This document shows, piece by piece, positions 59,465 to 64,000 of a stretch of 64,000 nt of DNA. The DNA lies in NCBI GenBank assembly GCA_008923285.1, contig WBSG01000011.1, forward strand, positions 1-64,000, in the 5' to 3' direction. The notes under the pieces are model-generated. The model was not told where the DNA came from. It searched no databases and saw only the letters and a list, made by a program, of their open reading frames with translations. The stretch's first letter is position 1, and every line of letters begins with the position of its first letter. Source of the stretch: Betaproteobacteria bacterium SCN2. GTDB lineage: Bacteria; Pseudomonadota; Gammaproteobacteria; Burkholderiales; Thiobacillaceae. Both the position numbers and the translations under genes were made by a program.

Positions 59465-59586
59465 TTGGAGATTTTCTGGGTATCGGCCGGCTTCTGTTCC
59501 GGCAGGGTCAGCGGCCCCTTGGAGCCGCATGCGGCCAGCTGCGCCAGCAGCAGCGTCAGGGCAAGCAAGGTAGCGAGCGATTTCAT
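59461..59586 (-). CDS. lptM: LptM small outer-membrane lipoprotein
   Basis: 41 residues, MKSLATLLALTLLLAQ followed by the lipobox LAAC and the conserved CGSKGPLTLPE. This CGxKGPLxLP motif right after the lipidated Cys defines LptM (YifL), which assists LptDE disulfide formation for LPS export. Its TGA overlaps the lysA ATG. It is too short for ordinary gene callers but the motif, context and overlap make it solid. Confidence 0.88.
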   Translation of the reverse strand: MKSLATLLALTLLLAQLAACGSKGPLTLPEQKPADTQKISK

Positions 59587-59669
59587 GGCGCGATGTTAAC
59601 ACGCGCCGAATTGCAGGAAAGCCCCGCGGCCGGCAGAATTGAGGCCTTCGAATCCATCCGGGCCACATC

Positions 59670-59981
59670 ATGAACGACAGCGAATTCATCCAACTGACCG
59701 ACGGCGTCTTCGCCCGCCTGCAGCAAGGCCTGGAAGAGGCCGAACTGGACTTCGAACTGCCGGCGGACGGCATTATCGAGGTCGAATTCGACGATGGCAG
59801 CAAGCTGGTCGTCAACCGCCACAGCGCCGCACGCGAGGTCTGGGTTGCGGCCCGCACCGGCGGCTTCCATTTCCGCCATGACGGCGACTCCTGGAAGGAC
59901 ACGCGCGACGGTGCCGAGCTGTTTGCCAAGCTTGCCGCCCTGATCGAATCCCAGGGCGGCACGGCCGTCAGCTTCGGCTGA
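59670..59981 (+). CDS. cyaY: Frataxin-like iron protein CyaY
   Basis: 103 residues, the usual length: an acidic N-terminal helix (QLTDGVFARLQQGLEEAELDFE), then GIIEVEFDDGSKLVVNRH and VWVAARTGGFHFRHDGDSW, the frataxin beta-sheet. It regulates Fe-S cluster assembly. Divergent from lptM-lysA. Confidence 0.95.
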   Translation: MNDSEFIQLTDGVFARLQQGLEEAELDFELPADGIIEVEFDDGSKLVVNRHSAAREVWVAARTGGFHFRHDGDSWKDTRDGAELFAKLAALIESQGGTAVSFG

Positions 59982-59987
59982 GCCGCC

Positions 59988-60464
59988 TCAGTCCCTCAGG
60001 CTGGAAAACAGATAATTGTTGGCTTTCTGGGGGGCATGGCACTGGAAGCAGGCCTTGGCGGCATCGCCGCCGACAACCGGCCTTTTGGCATCGCCGCCGG
60101 CGAAAGCCTCGAAGCCCCAACCGCCGGTCGACGCATACCTGCGTGCATCGCGCACCATCACCCCCAGCACCTTGCGTTCCCCTTCAATCATGGCGTTGCC
60201 CTCGGTTTTCGCCTCCAGCAGATCGAACACGATCACCGCCCCGTCCCTGAACTGGCCGGTTCGATAGCCCCTGACCGCCTTGGGGTTGGCGTACAAGTGA
60301 TGGATGCCGCCGAACGTGGCATACAGGGCGTGGCCCGGCTTCAGTTCCATCGACTTCACATGCCGCCAGTCCCGATAGTCCTGCGGATAGGGGACACTCG
60401 CCGGTTCGGCAGCCTGGGCGACACAGGCCAGGCCTCCCAGACACGCAAACATCAGTCTCTTCAT
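59988..60464 (-). CDS. Cytochrome P460-family periplasmic protein
   Basis: 158 residues from ATG 60464, with a strong GGAGGG site before it. Signal peptide (LMFACLGGLACVAQA), then HHLYANPKAVRGYRTGQFRDG, YASTGGWGFEAFAGG and the heme c motif CFQCH (139-143) followed by PQKANNYLFS, as in P460/cytochrome c'-beta proteins. Members oxidise hydroxylamine or bind NO in the periplasm. Whether the extra Lys-heme crosslink of true P460 forms cannot be judged. It is divergent from a MarR regulator gene. Confidence 0.82.
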   Translation of the reverse strand: MKRLMFACLGGLACVAQAAEPASVPYPQDYRDWRHVKSMELKPGHALYATFGGIHHLYANPKAVRGYRTGQFRDGAVIVFDLLEAKTEGNAMIEGERKVLGVMVRDARRYASTGGWGFEAFAGGDAKRPVVGGDAAKACFQCHAPQKANNYLFSSLRD

Positions 60465-60486
60465 GACACCCTCCTGAATAAAGTTT

Positions 60487-60508
60487 CGACACGATACGTT
60501 TCGTGTCG
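60487..60508. promoter_or_regulatory. Palindromic operator between P460 gene and MarR regulator
   Basis: CGACACGA (60487-60494), six-base centre, TCGTGTCG (60501-60508): perfect 8-bp arms. It lies 23 bases upstream of the P460 start and 62 before the regulator start, the expected place for a MarR-type operator controlling both divergent genes. Confidence 0.75.
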
Positions 60509-60569
60509 ATACCAGTTTAGGGGAGGGCGTGCTATTGTCAAGGGCACGGCCAGGAACTAGGATGAACCC

Positions 60570-61154
60570 ATGAAAAACCAGGCATTGATCCTGCTGGACA
60601 CGGTGGAACGGCTGGGCAACCTGCTGCGGGTGGGGCTGCGCCAGGCCGGTGTCGCCCAGGGCCTGCAGCCAATCCACCTGCAGGCTCTGCTCTATCTGAA
60701 CGAGGCCAACCGCTACAGCAATACCCCACAGGCACTGGCCGAATACCTGGGCCTGACCAAGGGCACGGTATCGCAAAGCCTGCTGCTGCTTGCCCGGCGC
60801 CGGCTGATCGCACGCCATGCCGACGACAAGGACGGCCGCGTCGTACGGCTGACGCTGACGGACAAGGGCAAGGAAGTATTGAAGGAACTGGGGCTGACGA
60901 ATGCCTGGCGCGACGCGCTGCAGTCCGCCAGCCCCGCCCGCCTGAGTTCGGCCACCAAGGTTTTGAAGGAAGCGCTGGCCACGCTCCAGGCCAGGAACGG
61001 CTACCGCAGCTTCGGCGTATGCGTGACCTGCCGCCATAACCTGCATATCGGCCCGCGCAGTTACGTGTGTGGGCTGACCAAGGAAAAGCTTTCCAGCCGC
61101 GAAGTCAGCAAGATCTGCCGGGAGCACAGCCCGGTCGAAGAAAACGCCGCCTGA
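60570..61154 (+). CDS. MarR-family regulator with C-terminal Cys cluster
   Basis: 194 residues. A MarR winged helix (LHLQALLYLNEA-like IHLQALLYLNEA, LAEYLGLTKGTVSQSLLLLARR, KDGRVVRLTLTDKGKEVL) fills residues 1-140. A C-terminal extension holds Cys151, Cys154, Cys167 and Cys183 with His156 and His186 (GVCVTCRHNLHIGPRSYVC ... KICREH). Four Cys plus His suggest a Zn or Fe-S site, perhaps the redox or NO sensor. It probably represses the adjacent P460 gene. AGGAACTAGG precedes the ATG. Confidence 0.82.
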   Translation: MKNQALILLDTVERLGNLLRVGLRQAGVAQGLQPIHLQALLYLNEANRYSNTPQALAEYLGLTKGTVSQSLLLLARRRLIARHADDKDGRVVRLTLTDKGKEVLKELGLTNAWRDALQSASPARLSSATKVLKEALATLQARNGYRSFGVCVTCRHNLHIGPRSYVCGLTKEKLSSREVSKICREHSPVEENAA

Positions 61155-62543
61155 CTATTTGCTCGAAATCGTCGCGCGCGCCCGCACGATAGCCGCTTTG
61201 ACCTGCTCGGGCGCAGTGCCGCCGACATGGTTGCGGGCGGCAAGCGAGCCTTCCAGTGTCAGCACCGCAAAAACATCCCCCCCCACCAGGGGGCTGAAGG
61301 CCTGCAGGTCGGCCAAGGGCAGGTCGGCCAGGTCGCAGCCCTTGCCCTCGGCTGCGCGCACGGCACGCGCCACCGCCTCGTGGGCATCACGAAAAGGCAG
61401 GCCTTTCTTGACCAGGTAGTCGGCAAAATCGGTCGCGGTCGAGAAGCCCTCGGCGGCCGCGCGGCGCATCGCCTCCGGCCGCACTCGCACCCCCTTGAGC
61501 ATATCGGCGTAGATGGTCAGGGTATCCAGCAGGGTGTCCACGGTATCGAACAGCGGCTCCTTGTCTTCCTGGTTGTCCTTGTTGTAGGCCAGCGGCTGGC
61601 CTTTCATCAGGGTCAACAACCCCATCAGGTGGCCAAAAACCCGCCCTGTCTTGCCGCGCACCAGTTCCGGCACGTCTGGGTTCTTCTTCTGCGGCATGAT
61701 GGAGGAGCCGGTACAGAAGCGGTCAGCCAGGTCGATGAAGCCGAAGCGCGGGCTCATCCACAGGATCAACTCTTCCGACAGGCGCGACAGATGAACCATG
61801 ACGAGCGAGGCCGCGGCGGAAAATTCGATGGCGAAGTCGCGGTCCGACACGGCATCCAGGGAATTTCCGCACACCTCGTCGAAGCCCAGTTCGCGCGCCA
61901 CGAACTCCCGGTCGATCGGGTAGCTGGTGCCGGCCAGCGCCGCCGCCCCCAGCGGCAGGCGATTGATGCGGCGACGGCAGTCCGCCATGCGCGCGTGGTC
62001 GCGTGCGAGCATTTCGAAGTAGGCCAGCATGTGGTGGCCAAATGTCACCGGCTGCGCCACCTGCATGTGGGTGAAACCGGGCATGACGGTGGCCGCGTGC
62101 TCTTCGGCCAGGTCGAGCAGGGAGTTCTGGCAGGCACGGAGGCCGGACTGGATGCGGTCGACGGCATCGCGCAGGTAGAGGCGCACGTCGGTCGCCACCT
62201 GGTCATTGCGCGAGCGCCCGGTGTGCAGGCGCTTGCCGGCATCGCCGATCCTGGCGGTCAGCGCCTTTTCTATATTGAGGTGCACGTCCTCCAGGTCGAG
62301 CGACCACTCGAAACGGCCGGCGCGAATCTCCTGCAGGATGTCGGTCAGGCCGCGCTCGATGGCGGCCATATCCTCCGCCGTCAGCACGCCGACATGGCGC
62401 AACATGCGGGCATGGGCAAGCGAGCCCTTTATATCGAACTCGGCCAGCCGATAATCAAAGGGAATCGAAGCCGTGTAGCGCTTGACCAGTTCGTCGACCG
62501 GTTCGGAGAAACGGCCCGACCAGGCCCCGGAAGTCTTTTCCAT
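61155..62543 (-). CDS. argH: Argininosuccinate lyase
   Basis: 462 residues with [53 protein letters not shown] and the signature loop [16 protein letters not shown] with the catalytic Ser. Last step of arginine synthesis. Its 3' end meets that of the MarR gene (stop codons adjoin). Divergent from the AlgZ-like kinase, an order also seen in Pseudomonas. Confidence 0.96.
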   Translation of the reverse strand: MEKTSGAWSGRFSEPVDELVKRYTASIPFDYRLAEFDIKGSLAHARMLRHVGVLTAEDMAAIERGLTDILQEIRAGRFEWSLDLEDVHLNIEKALTARIGDAGKRLHTGRSRNDQVATDVRLYLRDAVDRIQSGLRACQNSLLDLAEEHAATVMPGFTHMQVAQPVTFGHHMLAYFEMLARDHARMADCRRRINRLPLGAAALAGTSYPIDREFVARELGFDEVCGNSLDAVSDRDFAIEFSAAASLVMVHLSRLSEELILWMSPRFGFIDLADRFCTGSSIMPQKKNPDVPELVRGKTGRVFGHLMGLLTLMKGQPLAYNKDNQEDKEPLFDTVDTLLDTLTIYADMLKGVRVRPEAMRRAAAEGFSTATDFADYLVKKGLPFRDAHEAVARAVRAAEGKGCDLADLPLADLQAFSPLVGGDVFAVLTLEGSLAARNHVGGTAPEQVKAAIVRARATISSK

Positions 62544-62554
62544 GAAGGTTTTCA

Positions 62555-63607
62555 GTGAAGCAAAGTAAAAATCATAACAACCCCCCGGGGGTTTTGCCGA
62601 ATTTCTGCCAGCTTGGCACCAGCCTGCGCGCCATTCTCGCCGTCGAGGCGGGCGCCCTGTTCGCCGCGCTGGCAGCGAGCGCGGACATCGCCAACGGGCT
62701 GCGCCTGTTCGCCGAGCGTTCGGTGCTGATCCAGCCGGCTCTGTTGCTGACCCTGCTGATCCTGTGCCTGGCCAGCCCGCTCAGCAAAAGGCTGAGCTAC
62801 GCCGCGGGCATGGCGCTGACATTTCTGCTCGCCGCCAGCATCCCCTGCCTCGCCGCCATGTCGCTGGCGTGGCTGTTGCCAGGATCGGCCATGCTGTCGC
62901 CGCTGCAAACCGGCGCCTTCGGCGCATCGCTGGCCGCGCTGCTGCTGGTGTATTTCCATTTGCGCGGCAAGGCCCTGTCCCCCGCCGTCACCGAAGCCAG
63001 ACTGCAGGCGCTGCAGGCCCGCATCCGTCCGCACTTCCTGTTCAATAGCCTGAACGCGGTGCTCTCGCTGGTGCGCTCGGACCCGCGCCGCGCCGAGCGC
63101 GCCCTGGAAGACCTGTCAGAACTGTTCCGCGCGCTGATGCGCGAAAATCGCGAGCTGACCACCCTGCAGGACGAAATCGAGTTGACCCGTGCCTACCTGG
63201 GGCTCGAGCAGTTGCGGCTGGGCGAGCGGCTCTCCGTGGCCTGGCATATCGACAAGATGCCGCATGACGCCCTGATCCCGCCGCTGGTCATCCAGCCGCT
63301 GGTGGAAAATGCCATTTACCACGGTATCGAGCCGAGTCGCGAGCCCGGGGAGGTCAGCCTCAACATCTACCGCAGCGGCGACAAGGTGCACATCCTCATC
63401 CGCAACCCCTACACGGAAAACGCGGCGCATCACAACGGCAACAAGATCGCGCTGGCCAACATCCGCGAACGCCTGGCGCTGCACTTCGATCTCGACGCCA
63501 CGCTCAAGTCCCAGCCCATGGGCGCCGTATACCAGGTACATATAAGCTTGCCGTATGCTCGTGCCCCCGAACCTTCCCGCTCCCCTGCGCCTGCTGATCG
63601 TCGATGA
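62555..63607 (+). CDS. algZ: LytS/AlgZ-type sensor histidine kinase
   Basis: 350 residues: four membrane spans in the first about 135, no extracellular sensor, then the His_kinase domain [20 protein letters not shown] with His160 and an HATPase ([30 protein letters not shown]). This is the AlgZ/FimS layout. It overlaps the regulator gene by 53 bases. In Pseudomonas this pair controls alginate and twitching; here the targets are unknown. Confidence 0.88.
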   Translation: MKQSKNHNNPPGVLPNFCQLGTSLRAILAVEAGALFAALAASADIANGLRLFAERSVLIQPALLLTLLILCLASPLSKRLSYAAGMALTFLLAASIPCLAAMSLAWLLPGSAMLSPLQTGAFGASLAALLLVYFHLRGKALSPAVTEARLQALQARIRPHFLFNSLNAVLSLVRSDPRRAERALEDLSELFRALMRENRELTTLQDEIELTRAYLGLEQLRLGERLSVAWHIDKMPHDALIPPLVIQPLVENAIYHGIEPSREPGEVSLNIYRSGDKVHILIRNPYTENAAHHNGNKIALANIRERLALHFDLDATLKSQPMGAVYQVHISLPYARAPEPSRSPAPADRR

Positions 63608-64000
63608 CGAGGCGCCTGCACGCCGGCGCCTGCGCGAGGTGCTGGAGGACTGCGGCCAGGAACTGGCACTGGAGGTCGTGGGCGAAGCCGACAACGGCAT
63701 GGACGCCCTGGAGCACGCCCAGCGCGAACTGCCTGACGCCGTGCTGCTGGACATCCGCATGCCGGGCATGGATGGCATCGAGGTCGCCCAGCACCTGCAG
63801 AAGCTGGCGCGCACGCCGGCGGTGATCTTCACCACGGCCTACGATCACTATGCCTGCCAGGCCTTCGAGGTCAACGCCGTGGACTATCTGATGAAGCCGG
63901 TGCGTGCGGAACGCCTGGCCGCCGCGCTGACCAAGGCCCGCCACCTCAACCTGGCCATGCTGGATGCGCTGCGCGAGGCCCACCCCAAGGCACGCACCCA
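63555..64000 (+). CDS. algR: LytTR-type response regulator AlgR-like (3' end beyond window)
   Basis: 148 codons visible: the receiver domain [20 protein letters not shown], Asp66 in AVLLDIRMPGMDGIEVA, and VDYLMKPVRAERLAAAL. The LytTR DNA-binding half is expected beyond base 64000. Starts inside the kinase gene. Its order after the AlgZ-like kinase and argH supports the AlgR name; hemC often follows. Confidence 0.85.
   Translation, partial: MLVPPNLPAPLRLLIVDDEAPARRRLREVLEDCGQELALEVVGEADNGMDALEHAQRELPDAVLLDIRMPGMDGIEVAQHLQKLARTPAVIFTTAYDHYACQAFEVNAVDYLMKPVRAERLAAALTKARHLNLAMLDALREAHPKART

Overview
The window is GC-rich chromosomal DNA (roughly two-thirds G+C by eye), densely coded, of betaproteobacterial character. 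Genes pointing that way include the ubiE-ubiJ-ubiB run, regB/regA, an msrP-msrQ pair, a pyrR-pyrB-pyrC' operon with an inactive dihydroorotase-like subunit, argH next to an AlgZ/AlgR-type pair, and a Lys/Ala/Pro-rich histone H1-like protein. A Rhodocyclales-like organism is my best guess, from general gene-content resemblance only; no rRNA marker is present. I found no rRNA, tRNA or CRISPR.

Left edge (1-1002): a mobile-element scar. Bases 217-349 carry four direct repeats and end in ACA, like the transposase-binding end of a Tn7/Tn6022-type heteromeric transposon. A TnsA-like N-terminus reads inward from this end and is cut off near base 66 by what looks like an IS21-type IS end. Outside the transposon, the coding frame resumes in the middle of comM, so only the 3' part of comM remains here.

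1018-12597: an MbfA-like ferritin/VIT iron exporter, a small periplasmic coiled-coil protein, a possible RNase H relic, a rhodanese, full-length cobalamin-dependent metH, a NUDIX hydrolase, then two adjacent two-component systems (NarL-type regulator plus hybrid kinase; RegB/RegA redox pair).

12747-20127: a low-GC DUF2971 gene that looks acquired, a NosA/OprC-type copper receptor, a three-gene surface-glycan-like cluster (GT2, FdtA-like cupin, FAD oxidoreductase) and mpl.

20213-23825 (minus): a compact NrtA/B/C-type ABC importer ending in cyanase (cynS), which I read as a cyanate uptake and detoxification operon.

24083-35513: DUF302 protein, YqiA esterase, RNase II-family nuclease, TonB-like protein, fbp, MscS channel, photolyase, YqgE, RuvX and pyrR-pyrB-pyrC'.

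35581-50507: a very large FAD/Fe-S/CCG oxidoreductase, a HIT protein, a GGDEF-EAL protein, Uup, phoR-phoB with a clear Pho box, ubiE-ubiJ-ubiB, a YjdF-like membrane protein and nadA.

50718-64000: Hda, a tight five-gene cluster (GNAT, PNPOx-like, FlK-like thioesterase, membrane peptide, arginase-fold protein), LpxR, thioredoxin, msrPQ, a histone-like gene, lptM-lysA divergent from cyaY, a cytochrome P460 gene divergent from a MarR regulator with a Cys cluster, argH, and an AlgZ/AlgR-type pair cut by the window end.

Two window-wide patterns stand out. Long imperfect inverted repeats occur next to four genes, two of them almost touching start codons that lack a Shine-Dalgarno sequence. TAAAAT-like -10 hexamers sit only 5-7 bases before several start codons, suggesting leaderless mRNAs.
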